From Prochilodus magdalenae (Eukaryota; Chordata; Actinopteri; Characiformes; Prochilodontidae): a DNA stretch of 64,000 nucleotides. The notes beneath the pieces are model-generated. The model was given only the letters and a program-made list of their open reading frames with translations. It was not told the DNA's origin and made no database searches. Of this stretch, positions 11,689 to 22,260 are shown in pieces (positions within the stretch are counted from its first letter, which is position 1; each line of letters opens with the position of its first letter). Where the stretch lies: positions 82,001-146,000 of the forward strand of contig JAMWET010000598.1 of the NCBI GenBank assembly GCA_024036415.1, given 5' to 3'. The translations under genes and the position numbers were made by a program.

Positions 11689-11736
11689 GGACGGACGGAC
11701 AGACAGACGGATGGATGGATGGATGGATGGATGGAT
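11689..11736. repeat. (GGAC)n(GGAT)n tetranucleotide repeat
   Basis: ACGGACGGAC, then AGACAGACGG, then seven GGAT units, directly at the end of the preceding dispersed repeat. Confidence 0.9.
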
Positions 11737-11934
11737 CTGTAACCTAACAAGAAATCGAGAGTAGTACTGTAATACTAGCAAAGCAAAACACCAGTATACT
11801 GAATAACATCAATTAAAAATTACAGACATGCATTTTATTCATTCCCAGAAATCATTAGGCCATTTCTGACGGCCTGGAAGGATCTGAGAAGGGACCCCTC
11901 TAGTGCAAAATAACTTCGGACATGCGTTTTGGGT

Positions 11935-12080
11935 GTTGACAGCGAAGTTGTTAGAGCCTTGGGCGATTGATCACAGGGTTGTGGGTTCAATAGCCAGGTC
12001 TGTTGGGCCCTTGAGCAAGGCACTTAACCCTCTCTGCTCCAGGGGTGCCAGATTATGGCTGACCCTCTGTTCTAACCCCC
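11935..12080 (+). mobile_element. tRNA-like SINE fragment (second family)
   Basis: A B-box-like GGGTTGTGGGTTCAATAGCC is followed by TGTTGGGCCCTTGAGCAAGG, CACTTAACCCTCTCTGCTCC and GATTATGGCTGACCCT. This body order is familiar from fish SINEs. The 135 aa frame over it has no domain. Confidence 0.6.
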
Positions 12081-12336
12081 ATCTTGCAGAGCTTATTTTA
12101 TTATGCTGTCTCAAATGTCTCTCTGTTCCCTACATAGTGCACTATGTAAACCAAGAAAACCATGACTTATTGAGGCTGTACTTACAAAACCCTGAATGTC
12201 CACATTTTGGTTTCAGTTCTGAGCATGATTTGAGAACTACTGTTGGCCTTGACTTTGAATTCCATGATGAATGGACCAAACAAGGTGGCCCACATTTCCT
12301 TGGAGTTTAGGGTTATATTAAAAGTGACCTAATGGC
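12081..12336. other. Repeat debris
   Basis: TCCCTACATAGTGCACTATG near 12130 is a fragment also seen near 12750. The word CCATGATGAATGGACCAAAC near 12260 looks like a small piece of family R1. No gene. Confidence 0.4.
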
Positions 12337-12692
12337 CTGTAGTACCTCCACAAGCACCAATGACATCTATGATTCAATTTAGCATGGACAGGCCAAGTTT
12401 ATGGATATAGGCCACATCACTGTTCAGACACTCTTCCATCAAAGATCTGGTCAGTTGGGCCCGATTTGGTGGAGGCCTTCTCTGGCACAATTCCGAGGAG
12501 AATTTCCTGTAGACTGGGATTCTAGCCACTGCTGGTAGACCCGTATGACCGTACGCTGCTTTCATAGACCTGCAGATTCAGCTACTTCCTTCACACTATG
12601 GTTTTTGGCCACGCCCACATGCTCAGCCACTCCTTTCTCATCACCCTCATGCAGCATCATCTGCAGGAGCCTGAAGTTATTACCACCTTAAA
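12337..12692 (-). mobile_element. Tc1-like transposon relic, family B
   Basis: Read on the minus strand, the terminal TTTAAGGTGGTA is followed by a frame with a helix-turn-helix-like stretch, KNHSVKEVAES-G. A YQQWLESQSTGNS segment and remnants of EGLHQ-GPN follow. The order is the same as in copies at 26229 and 33540. The catalytic part is absent. Immediately outside, 12681-12692 and 12705-12716 form a perfect 12-bp inverted repeat of TACCACCTTAAA. Confidence 0.7.
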
Positions 12693-13010
12693 CACACAAG
12701 GCGATTTAAGGTGGTATAAAGGGCACCCTATAGCTGAAATTCAAACATAGTGCACTATGTATTTGAGATTCAGCCATTTACAGGATGTAGGAAAAGGTTG
12801 ATGGCCAAATTGAAAGCTGGGAATCAGGGAGAGTTGTAAAGAGGGAAGGATGGTTGGTCACCTTCAGTTTCTTTCAGAGCTATGAGGTATGAAAAACACA
12901 GAATGTCCATGGAGTCAGCCAGGACAGATGACACTTGGAGCTGGTGACCTTTACTCTTAAAAAGAAGAGTGGAGGAAAAACATCAAAAGCGACCGTGCTA
13001 TCCCCTAGAC
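12693..13010. other. No gene recognised
   Basis: Short unique DNA with a second CATAGTGCACTATG fragment near 12747 and nothing else that can be assigned. Confidence 0.4.
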
Positions 13011-13874
<864 letters not shown>

Positions 13875-14128
13875 TTTTTACAAACCATGTTGTGGTCATA
13901 CAACAACCTCCCCTTCTTGTTGTTTGAATATTTTTTTGATTTTTTTTTGATTGTAGGTAGTCCAGGTTTGAATATCATGTAAACTTGTCAATTTGCATGG
14001 TCAGTGGCTCTATTTCATATGGTGTTCCTCAAGGATCTGTTCTAGGGCCTCTTTAAATTTCATAAACTGTTTGATTACTTTAGATTTTAAATTGCTTTTC
14101 ATATTTAAGCTTTCACTAAAACTACTGT
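13875..14128 (+). pseudogene. Reverse-transcriptase relic of a non-LTR retrotransposon (copy 1)
   Basis: Translating near 14000-14057 gives SGSISYGVPQGSVLGPL followed by a stop. G-PQGSVLGPL is the conserved RT palm-region motif of LINE-type retrotransposons. Only this motif survives. The surrounding sequence is duplicated at 14378-14616, sharing ACCATGTTGTGGTCATAC-like, GTAGGTAGTCCAGGTT-like and CTTTAAATTTCATAAA words. Confidence 0.65.
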
Positions 14129-14142
14129 ATGATATGTTTATA

Positions 14143-14178
<36 letters not shown>

Positions 14179-14179
14179 A

Positions 14180-14266
<87 letters not shown>
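14143..14266. repeat. (GT)n then (AT)n microsatellite
   Basis: A GT run of about 28 bp, then mixed ATATGTGTATGTGTGTGTGT, then a pure AT run from about 14191 to 14266. It lies between the two copies of the RT relic. Confidence 0.95.
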
Positions 14267-14272
<6 letters not shown>

Positions 14273-14377
14273 GGGTTTCATCACATAGTGCCAGGTACTT
14301 ATTTATTTTTTTATTTTTATTTTTTTTTTCTAGGGCCACAAACACCTGTGGTCTTGCTGATCTTTAAACTCCCTTGA

Positions 14378-14616
14378 CAACCACACTGTGGTCATACAGC
14401 AACTTCCCTTTGGTGTTTCAAAACATGTTTTCCATGTTCATGTAGGCAGTCCAGGTTGGAATACCATGTTTCCTTGGCCACTGGCACTGTTTTACATGGC
14501 GTTCCTCAAGGCTCTGTTCTAGGGTATCTTTAAATTTCATAAATGCAAAATATGTTCTATTACTTTCAGAATATAAATTGCTTATTTGTCGTTTCATATT
14601 TTTAAGCTTTTAGTAG
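14378..14616 (+). pseudogene. Reverse-transcriptase relic, tandem copy 2
   Basis: Same order of words as copy 1. The translated remnant is TGTVLHGVPQGSVLGYL then a stop, so the GVPQGSVLG core is kept and the following P is changed. Both copies end in CTTTAAATTTCATAAA and AAGCTTT words, so a larger segment was duplicated, not just the RT motif. Confidence 0.65.
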
Positions 14617-15304
14617 CACATGGCAAGACACATATAAGGTGCGTGTGTGTATAGAATATTTAGTGGAACCCCATAATGAAATCAGGCATTGTAATTTCTG
14701 CACACACATTGACAGATCAACACTAGATGCATACATTAACACCATCACAGATGTTTGGTACATATGGCTAAATGCCTGAACCCATTATTTGAAGCTATTC
14801 TAAAACACACACATTCTGTCTGTTTAAATATGTATTCCACTCTATCTTCAATCTGGCATTCCTCTGTTTGGGATGAGCTGGTGGTAGTGTATTTAGTAAG
14901 CAGTGGGGCAACTGGCTAGGCCTCCATGGGATCTGCTAACTGTGGAGTGTGTATCAGTGTCCTGTGCCAGACTCCCATGGAGCAGAGCAAGTAGAAGTAG
15001 CTAAATGTGGAGGATAGGGACTTGAGCTATGGCCAGATTTGACAAAGCAATGGGTCATCATCCGCAAACAATGAGCGTATCCCAGCAAGACGTGCCATCT
15101 GTTTAGGGGAGAGGAGAAGAGCCTGGCCTGTCGCTGTGTGTTTCCAGCATGTACAATGGCTTAAGAATGTTGGAGACTAATGTTGGACAGTCCCAATTGG
15201 AAAAACAGCTTGCAAGAGGGGATAAAACGGAGTCAGACACGGCTGGTGGCTGTTTTGCGTCTCCTAGGCTAATATGTTGGGATACATTTTTGGGTAAATG
15301 CAAT
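14617..15304. other. No gene recognised
   Basis: Unique DNA with no domain-bearing frame; a 71 aa minus-strand and an 84 aa plus-strand frame overlap each other at 15103-15403. No repeat recognised. Confidence 0.4.
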
Positions 15305-16011
15305 TTACACATTGCCAAAAGTATTCACTCACCCATCCAAATCACTGAGTTCAGGAGTTCCAATCACTTCCATGGCCACTGCTGTATAAGACCAAGCACC
15401 TAGGCATGCAGACTGCTCCTACAGACATTAGTGAGAGAATGGGTCGCTCTCAGGAGCTCTGTGATCTCCAGCATGGTACCGTGATAGGATACCACCTGTG
15501 CAACAAGTCCAGTCATGAAATTTCCTCCCTACTAAGTTATAACACAGTGGGAGTGATTGGGAATGACCGCAACTACCATGAAGTGGTAGACCATGTACAA
15601 TGACAGAGCGGGTTCAGCGGATGCTGAGGTGTATTGTGCGTCGAGGTCGCCAACTTTCTTCAGAGTCCATCACTACAGACCTCCAAACATCATGTGGCCT
15701 TCAGATCAGCTCAGGAGCAGTGTGTAGAGAGCTTCATGGAATGGGTTTCCATGGGCGAGAAGCTGCATCCAGGCCTTACCTCAGCAAGCGCAATGCAAAG
15801 CTTTGAACACATTACTGGTGTGGTGTAAAGCGCTGCCACTGGACTCCAGAGCAGTGTAGACGTGTTCTCTGGAGTGACCAATCACGCTTCTCCGTCTGCC
15901 AATCTGATGGGCAAGTCTGGGTTTGGTGGTTGCCATGGGGAACGGTACTTGTCAGACTACATTGTGCTGAGTGTAAAGTTTGGTCAAGGGGGGGATCACG
16001 GGGTTGGCTTC

Positions 16012-16054
<43 letters not shown>

Positions 16055-16168
16055 AACAGGTGGTACCACATCATATTACACCCTATGGATTAAGAATGTG
16101 CTGTCACTCAAGTTCATATACATGTAAAGGCAGACCAGCGATAACCTTTGGCAATCTAGTGTATATAT
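15305..16168 (+). mobile_element. Tc1-like transposon, family C, central deletion filled by (GTT)n
   Basis: The left end has ATTGCCAAAAGTATTCACTC and the right end has CTTTGGCAATCTAGTGTATA; the two are inverted terminal repeats. The 5' half of a transposase is readable in pieces: a MGRSQELCDLQHGTVIGYHL-type N-terminus, MTERVQRMLRCIVRRGRQLS, an RELHGMGFHGREAASRP segment, then SDQSRFSVCQSDGQVWVW at the first catalytic block with GAT for the first Asp. Multiple frameshifts are present. The 3' half of the transposase is absent; a GTT run sits at that point before the 3' terminal region. Confidence 0.85.
16011..16054. repeat. (GTT)n trinucleotide microsatellite inside a Tc1-like element
   Basis: About 14 uninterrupted GTT/TTG units. 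It occupies the place of the missing transposase 3' half in the surrounding family C transposon. Poly-Leu, poly-Val and poly-Thr frames here are its translations. Confidence 0.95.
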
Positions 16169-16847
16169 TAGCGTTCAGTTATGACAGCTAGCCTCTTAAT
16201 GTGTCTTGTTCTTGAAGGAAGAAGTAGGAACTGTAACAGGTATTTTAAGAAATGAATTATTGCATACCGCACATTGAGCCTGTTATGAATTAGACGTCTC
16301 CCAGAACCAATCTTTCATCATTTCTAAATGGATGCTGCCTCCAGAGTAAAGCGTCAGGCCTCGTTATGCTTGATGGAATAGTGCCATGTGTGGGAATCGG
16401 AGTCGTTTTGAAAGGACTTTGGCATACGGTGCTTTTTGCCAAGATGTGCAAACCTTAAAACCTGCCTAATTCAATCAAATACACATTCCTTGGATGAATG
16501 AATCAATCCTCCAGGTGCCCACTGCAATAATACATTCCTCTCTGAAATCACGACTGCAGTTGGGTCATGCTGGGATAATGTCCTACACATTAAGTGCTGG
16601 ACGTCATGTACGCTGGCAATTATGCTTCTGTTTGTTTGCTCCAATTAAACACCGAGCATTAGCTGAGGCACTGCACCGAGTAAATGGACTCAACCACATG
16701 TTGTAGGTCTGGAATGCCAAGTGCAACAATGAATAATGTATGGAACTCCGATTCCATCCCACGGTAAAGATCAACATCCCATGGCTTTCTTGTATCCAGT
16801 GATGTATGTGTTCAGCCTTGTGGTCATGCTTTCCACCAACGGCTGTC
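16169..16847. other. Unique DNA, no gene recognised
   Basis: Non-repetitive with balanced composition. Short frames of 60-70 aa carry no domain. Words such as GAATTATTGCATACCGCAC and CTCCAATTAAACACCGAGC would fit conserved non-coding DNA, but this is not shown. Confidence 0.35.
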
Positions 16848-17795
16848 TTCCAGCTTAGGTTCTTGGTAATTGCGATGTTGAAACTCCAAAGAACTAGGTC
16901 ATTAATTTGGGAATATGTGATGGTCTTGTCTAAGAATCAGCAGGTTCTAGGTATTAACAGGATACATGCACGGAACTCCAAACTGTAATGAATTTAAGTT
17001 GAGTAAAATGGTTCTAGGTACCCTGACTGCTGAGCTCCTGTATGTTACACTGGGATGCAAAAATTGGAGGTTCCAGCTATAAAGCTAACAAAGGACAGAG
17101 TCAAACACCTCATAACTGGAAAGCTTTAGTTTTTGGTAATTATGAGGTTGAAACTCCAAAGAGCTAGGTCATTACTTTGGGCAACATAATGGGGTGAGCT
17201 TTAAGAACCAGCAGGTTCTAGGTATTCACAGGATACATGCATGGAACTCCAAACTATAATGAATTTAAGTTGGGTAAAATGGTTCTAGGTACTGTTGAGC
17301 TCCTGTATGTTACACTGGAATTTTAGAATTGAAGGTTCTAGCTATTACGCTAATAAAGGACAGAGTTAAACACCTCATAACTGGAAAGCTTTAGTTTTTG
17401 GTAATTATGAGGTTGAAACTCCAAAGAGCTAGGTCATTATTTTTGGGAAACATAACTGGGTGAGTTTCAAGAACCAGCAGGTTCTAGGTATTCACAGGAT
17501 ACATGCATGGAACTCCAAACTATAATGAATTTAAGTTGGGTAAAATGGTTCTAGGTACTGTTGAGCTCCTGTATGTTACACTGGAATGCTAGAATTGAAG
17601 GTTCTAGCTATTAAGCTAATAAAGGACTGAGTTAAACACCTCATAACTGGAAAAGTTTGAGTTTTTGGAAATTAGAAGGTTGAAACTCCAAAGAGCTAGG
17701 TCATTATTTTTGGGAAACATAACGCTTCAAGAACCAGCAGGTTCTAGGTATTTCCAGGATACATGTGTGGAAATTCAAAGGTGGACCAGTGGACC
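16848..17795. repeat. Tandem array, 265-266 bp unit, about 3.5 copies
   Basis: The junction word around AACTGGAAAGCTTTAG-TTTTTGGTAAT recurs at 17114, 17379 and 17645, with a diverged first copy at 16848. Each unit holds GTTGAAACTCCAAAGA-CTAGGTCATTA, AGCAGGTTCTAGGTATT, CAGGATACATG and CTCCTGTATGTTACACTGG in the same order. The last unit stops at CCAGGATACATGTGTGG. The array is non-coding; small frames (60-68 aa) fall in register with it. Confidence 0.9.
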
Positions 17796-18659
17796 CAACC
17801 CATGCCATGAAAAGGCAGTATGGGTTCTCCATCAGCCACCCCATTGCCTTGTTGATAACTGGGTTCCATAGCTTCATCAGGTCTGTGCCACACAGCAAAA
17901 ATCCCAAACAATGGGTATCGTGACTCATCGGACTATGCCGCATGTTGCCAATCCTCTAGGGTCCTGTTAGCACCCTCTCAAGCTCAGCTGTGGTCCTGTG
18001 TTTGGTGTGGTGGTGTTAGCAGGGGCACTCTGGTGCATCTTCTGCTCCTATATCCCATAGAAGCTAAAGAACGATACCTTGACCTGTGGTATATGTGTGT
18101 GGGGCCTCCTGCAATCAATGTGGATGTGATGTCTCCGCATCTGTTCGCATGGGCTATGCCAGCCGAATGCCACAGGTCACAAATGCAGCACACAAGTGGA
18201 TCCTTGAATAATCAAAGAAACATCTAATTATTGACGTTGGTTGATTATTAGCTGCCCTGCGATGGACTGGCAGTCTGTCCAGCTTGAATGAATGGTGGAT
18301 TGGAAATACTGTAAATACCTATAGCCACAGTAGATTTGGATTCGGTTGAGTACCTGTACCCAAAGTCGCATGTCCATAACTGACATGACATGGGCAGAGC
18401 GCTAAACATCTCTCAGACTTTAGCATTTGTTGCTTCTTGAATTATTTTATCCCACTTCATATATCACTGACTCATTAACAGATATGTTGAGGCAAGTTAA
18501 TGAAGCCCATCTTGCCGTCACCGTAATGAAGGACAAAGAGGGAATATTGAATGCTCCCGTGTCCCATGATTGGAAAATGACCCTTAGCGTTACCCAGGCT
18601 TTGATAAGTGGATGATTTGTTGTTCTGCTAACTAATTGCATCTTGTCCTTCAAGAGCTG
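17796..18659. other. No gene recognised; includes small repeat debris
   Basis: Near 18255 the word GCCCTGCGATGGACTGGCAG is a fragment of a common fish dispersed repeat. 17796-18240 may be an old transposon, but I cannot assign a family. 18430-18650 is non-repetitive, with overlapping 62 and 68 aa frames on opposite strands and no domain. Confidence 0.35.
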
Positions 18660-18840
18660 GTCTCGTCACACGTCCAGAAGGCCTGGTGTCACTTCACCTC
18701 CACCCGTACTGCACCATCTGCAGGAACTGGGATGGATTATCACAGGACACCATAAGGAACCTCAACAACTCCATGCTGAGACGTCTGGCATGTTGGGTTA
18801 GCAATCGGCAGGCCGACACCATTCTGGAAGACACAACTAT
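18660..18840 (+). mobile_element. Tc1-like family A relic, 3' fragment
   Basis: Starts at the shared deletion join (AGAAGGCCTGGTGTCACTTC) and continues through CACCATCTGCAGGAACT and ATGGATTATCACAGGACACC to the coding end for a diverged KHGGPTP-type C-terminus. It lies just past the putative end of the rtn4r transcript and is not part of that gene. Confidence 0.75.
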
Positions 18841-18909
18841 ATGTGTGTATATATATATATATTATTATATCTCAGACCTTAAAGTGCTTAAGAACACAGT
18901 GCATAATAA

Positions 18910-19680
18910 TAAAGCAGCTCTACAAAATGAGATATTTTATTTGTAATATATTTATGCTTGTACACCAGTAAAATAAAATGCATATCTATAATTCCATCGC
19001 AGTCTCAGTGAACAGTTAGACAGCATTCCTTCATCATACGCCACCTGTAGAAAACTGTCGTGACACAACCAGCGCTCTGCATGTGTTGGGGATAATTAAA
19101 CATTTGTACTGAAATATTTATAAACATAAAAAACAGAACAGCATTGAACAAATGTATCACTCTTTAAAGAAAGAAAGAAAGGAAGAAAGAAAGAGAAAGA
19201 AAAAAAAAACATTGGGAACAGAAACCATGTCTTCATACCTGCAACAACATTCCCGTGTGCTTTCGGCTCTCCGGTTGACGCGCTTTTTTTTTTTTTTCCT
19301 TTAATTTCCTTTTTTTTCTTTCGTTTCTTTTTTGTGGGATGTCTACAGAAGTCACGTTCTGATCAGTGTAAGCGTTTGCAGGTAAAGGGGATGAGGACTC
19401 TCTCTGCGGTGTTGCTTAAACACAGCACACATTGAAAAGTACATAGAACAAACATTTGGGCACTGAGTTAGTATGTACATTAGATCGTATGGGTTCTGTA
19501 AAGGCATCCATTTCTTGAAATGTGTCTTTAGCTTCATAAATTATTGTTAGTTCTCAACCGTGCGGGTCGAGCTCGCCCCCGCCGTCCTTCCTTCCACAGT
19601 CCGTCTGTGTAGGTTACTGTAGGTGTTTAGTGTCATTGTCATGAGCAAGGAAACGATCCGAGAGTTTGCTCCCATCGAAA
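18910..19680 (-). other. rtn4r: Probable 3' untranslated region of rtn4r
   Basis: Directly follows the TAG stop and contains no transposon sequence, unlike nearly all surrounding DNA. It has A/G-rich simple stretches in the sense strand (from the T-rich 19283-19333) and a GAAA-rich tract near 19170-19205. One perfect Pumilio-type element, UGUACAUA in the sense strand, lies at 19472-19479. A 61 aa minus-strand frame here is not a gene. Confidence 0.55.
18936..18941 (-). terminator. rtn4r: Candidate poly(A) signal of rtn4r
   Basis: TTTATT on the plus strand reads AATAAA on the minus strand, about 740 nt after the rtn4r stop codon. It is the only canonical hexamer I noticed in the repeat-free block that follows the stop. 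Cleavage would be expected some 10-30 nt further, near 18905-18925. Longer isoforms are possible. Confidence 0.45.
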
Positions 19681-21071
19681 CTAAGACGTGGTTAAGGACA
19701 ACCAGAACACGGGGAAAAAGAGAAGGCCAAGTGCTCTAAGTGTAGATCCGTGACTCTTCAGACATGACTGATCCGATTTGGGCTTTTTGGAGCACTTTTT
19801 TTTCTTTTTGGACGGCGCCGTGGACGGTTCCAGGTCGTCCAGCAGCTCTGGGTTGAGTTTGTCCAGAGACTGGTCGAGGTTGTTGGAGAGGGTTCCCAGC
19901 GGCCCGTCGTTGAGACTTACCCCTTGCTTGCCACGGGTGTCGTTCTTTATCCGCTCCGCTTCTCGGACCTTGGTCTTGGATATGTTCTCCTTCTCCTTCT
20001 GCGGGTTGTTTGTGATCTGGCGGCTGTTGTAGGACGAGGGGTCGGGGATGGACTTGCTGGAGATGATGGAGGATTTGTCGTTATCTGAAAGACAGCACCT
20101 CGGAATGCTCTCTCCTAAGGGGTCGTCCAGGGAGTGGAACTTTCCAGAACGGGTCTTGGTCTCGACACATCCTTCCAGGTCGTTGCTTTTAAGCCGTTTC
20201 AGGTCCTTCCCCACGAGAGCCATGGGAAGGTGGCATTCCAGCTCCGAGCTGGAGCCTTTGAAGTGTTTGAACCAGTCCCACAGTGGCCTGGCCCGGCAGT
20301 CGCAAATCCATTGGTTCCCATTCAGCCGAAGGTACTGGAGCGACACCAAAGGCTCCATTGACTCCCCGCTCAGCATAGTGAGGTTGTTGTAAAACAGGAA
20401 CAAGGTAGCGAGCTTGCCAAGGTCGCTGAAGGCCCGCTGCTGTACGTGAATGATACGGTTCTGATGCAGGAGCAGGCGGTCCAGGTTGATCAGTCCTCGG
20501 AGCATGTGATCCGTCACCACCTTGATTTTGTTGTTGTGCAGGAACAGGTAGGTGAGGTTGGCCAGATCCAAGAAAGTGTCGTCGTGCAGGGCTAGAAGGT
20601 TATTGTCCTGTAAATACAGATACTGGAGCGAGAAGAGTCCGCGGAACACCCCCACGGGGAGCTCGGACAGTCCGCACCTGTGCAGGTGCAAGGTGTGCAG
20701 CTTGGTCAGACCCCGGAATGCCGAGGGACTGATGATGCGAAGGTTGCTGTTGTCGCCGATATCCAGCTCCTCCAGTCTCTCCAAGCCGTAGAACGCCCCC
20801 GCCTCAATGTGGCTGATGTTGTTGGAGTACATCCAGAGGACGGTGAGATTATGCACAGAGCTAAAGCTGGTGGAACCGACCACCGTCAGTTTGTTGCTCT
20901 GGAGGAATATCCGCTGGCTGCGGACTGGGATTTCGGTGGGAATGGAGAGCAGGCCCTGCTGCTGGCAGGCCACGGTCGGCTTCGGCTCGCTGTAGCACAC
21001 GCATTTCGCCGGGCAGCCGTTCAGCGCTGGCACCAGGTTCAGCCATAGCACCAGGCTGAGGAGTCGACCGC
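19681..21071 (-). CDS. rtn4r: Reticulon-4 receptor (Nogo-66 receptor), main coding exon; 5' partial
   Basis: Cell-surface, GPI-anchored leucine-rich-repeat receptor. In vertebrates it binds Nogo-66, MAG and OMgp on neurons and limits axon growth with co-receptors such as p75/TROY and LINGO1. The exon encodes the end of the signal peptide ([16 protein letters not shown]), an LRRNT cap with four cysteines ([12 protein letters not shown]...VAC), and about eight LRRs ([19 protein letters not shown] is typical). An LRRCT cap follows with [12 protein letters not shown] and later cysteines, then a basic, Ser/Asn-rich stalk. The stalk keeps family landmarks [12 protein letters not shown] and [11 protein letters not shown], and [13 protein letters not shown] hydrophobic tail ([13 protein letters not shown]) ends the protein, as expected of a GPI signal. 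N-glycosylation sequons occur at NLT, NIS and NDT. Landmarks favour rtn4r over rtn4rl1/rtn4rl2. The open frame extends upstream to 21168, but a splice acceptor at 21072 and the family gene structure show that this extension is intronic. The stop is TAG at 19683-19681. No frameshift is seen. Confidence 0.97.
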
Positions 21072-21116
21072 CTGCGGAGAGAAGACAAAGAAGAAGAAGG
21101 GAGGGAGGAGGGTCAG
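21072..21116 (-). promoter_or_regulatory. rtn4r: 3' splice site and polypyrimidine tract before rtn4r exon 2
   Basis: The minus strand reads a long C/T tract (CCCTTCTTCTTCTTTGTC, then TTCTCTCCGCAG) ending in AG at 21073-21072. Exon 2 then starts GCGGTCGACTCC, giving a codon split after its first base (phase 1). The encoded [10 protein letters not shown] aligns with the start of exon 2 in tetrapod RTN4R (GSRLLAWVLW). This sets the exon boundary inside the longer open frame. Confidence 0.85.
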
Positions 21117-22260
21117 TTTTGAGGCTGGGAACGTAACTACTTATCATCCCCGTGATACTGCGGCACATAAAGGAGCTAATTATAGCTTCATTATTGGAGC
21201 ACTGTTAGAAAGGGTTTAGTCATAATTGAATTAGTCGCTTGAATATCTGCTGAACAATTACGCCAGGGTGGGAGGATGATAAGGGGGCTTGATTTCAAGA
21301 GCATGCACGTTTGGTTCTGAAGAGGAGAAACGAGAAAGGAGAACGTCGTGAAAACGGAAAGTGCGTCGCGTTATGCTAGCGAGCCGCTCGGATCGTTTGC
21401 CTCGGAGAAGATAAGCACCAATTTTCCTTGTCTCATCTGGAGATACGATCGGCACGACCCCTCCATTTGGTTACAGCCTTATCTGCCTCGCACCATAGCT
21501 CCTCGGAAATGGGCCGGCTGCAGCCTGCCTGAGAAGAAAGCGCTACTAGCGAATATCTTCGCCATGGGACCCATTCCCATCTATCAGCCAACGCAAGCAT
21601 GAGGAGCCAGGCAATTGGGAACGCTGATAAATTAAACATGGGAATGTGCCTTGCGCAAAATTAGCTGGCACTAATAGGGAAGGTGGAACTAATCGCGCTG
21701 CGGCAGGGCGAAGGGGTTGACATTTTAGTCCGTCCGAGGGAAGATAAGTGCAGTGGTGGGCTTTTGTGGCTCGGTGAGAGGCACATTTTCCGTCTTTCTG
21801 ACTGCAGGGCTGCATGGAAAAGGAGGCAGTGGGAGTGGCCATCCTTCCAAGGTGCTGCCTTAAGATGGTCTGCCTTAGCCAGGCTCTGATTTGAGATCCC
21901 ATATATGTGTTTTAGTAATGGGGAATTTTGAGTTATGCAGTGCTAACCTAATTAAAGCTAGTTCCAATCTATGCCGCCATTCCTACTATCTACTGTGACT
22001 TCATTATCATTACCAGAAATGAATTTCTAAATGGAAATGTGAACACTGTAAGGAGGACACACTTTCAGGCTTTAATTTGAAGACGTTCAGTAACCACTCT
22101 GGACTGTTTGGCATCTAGTATGAAGCTAATATATAAACTACACAGCTGTGAAAGGGAGGTTTCAAAGTGGGCGTCCATATGTGGATAACAGGCTGAGGAA
22201 AAAATCAATATTACAGTTTTATTGTGTATTATTATTATTTTTATTTTATTTTTGTAATAT
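21117..22260 (-). other. Probable rtn4r intron 1 sequence; repeat-poor, may hold regulatory DNA
   Basis: Next to the exon there is a repeat-free stretch with homeodomain-like words (GGAGCTAATTATAGCTTCAT near 21171, CATAATTGAATTAG near 21221). Repeats begin again only at about 22260. Plus- and minus-strand frames up to 118 aa (21258-21902) overlap one another and show no domain. Exon 1 could not be located by eye. Confidence 0.4.

Noticed and set aside
18936..19680. 61 aa minus-strand frame in the 3' UTR as a small gene
   Set aside because: It lies within the probable rtn4r 3' UTR, has no domain, and starts in ordinary untranslated sequence.
20048..21048. Plus-strand frames of 60-122 aa opposite rtn4r
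   Set aside because: Antisense shadows of the GC-rich rtn4r coding exon.
21072..21168. N-terminal extension [10 protein letters not shown]... of the rtn4r open frame
   Set aside because: Lies upstream of a strong polypyrimidine-AG acceptor, and does not fit the conserved two-exon coding structure of the family.
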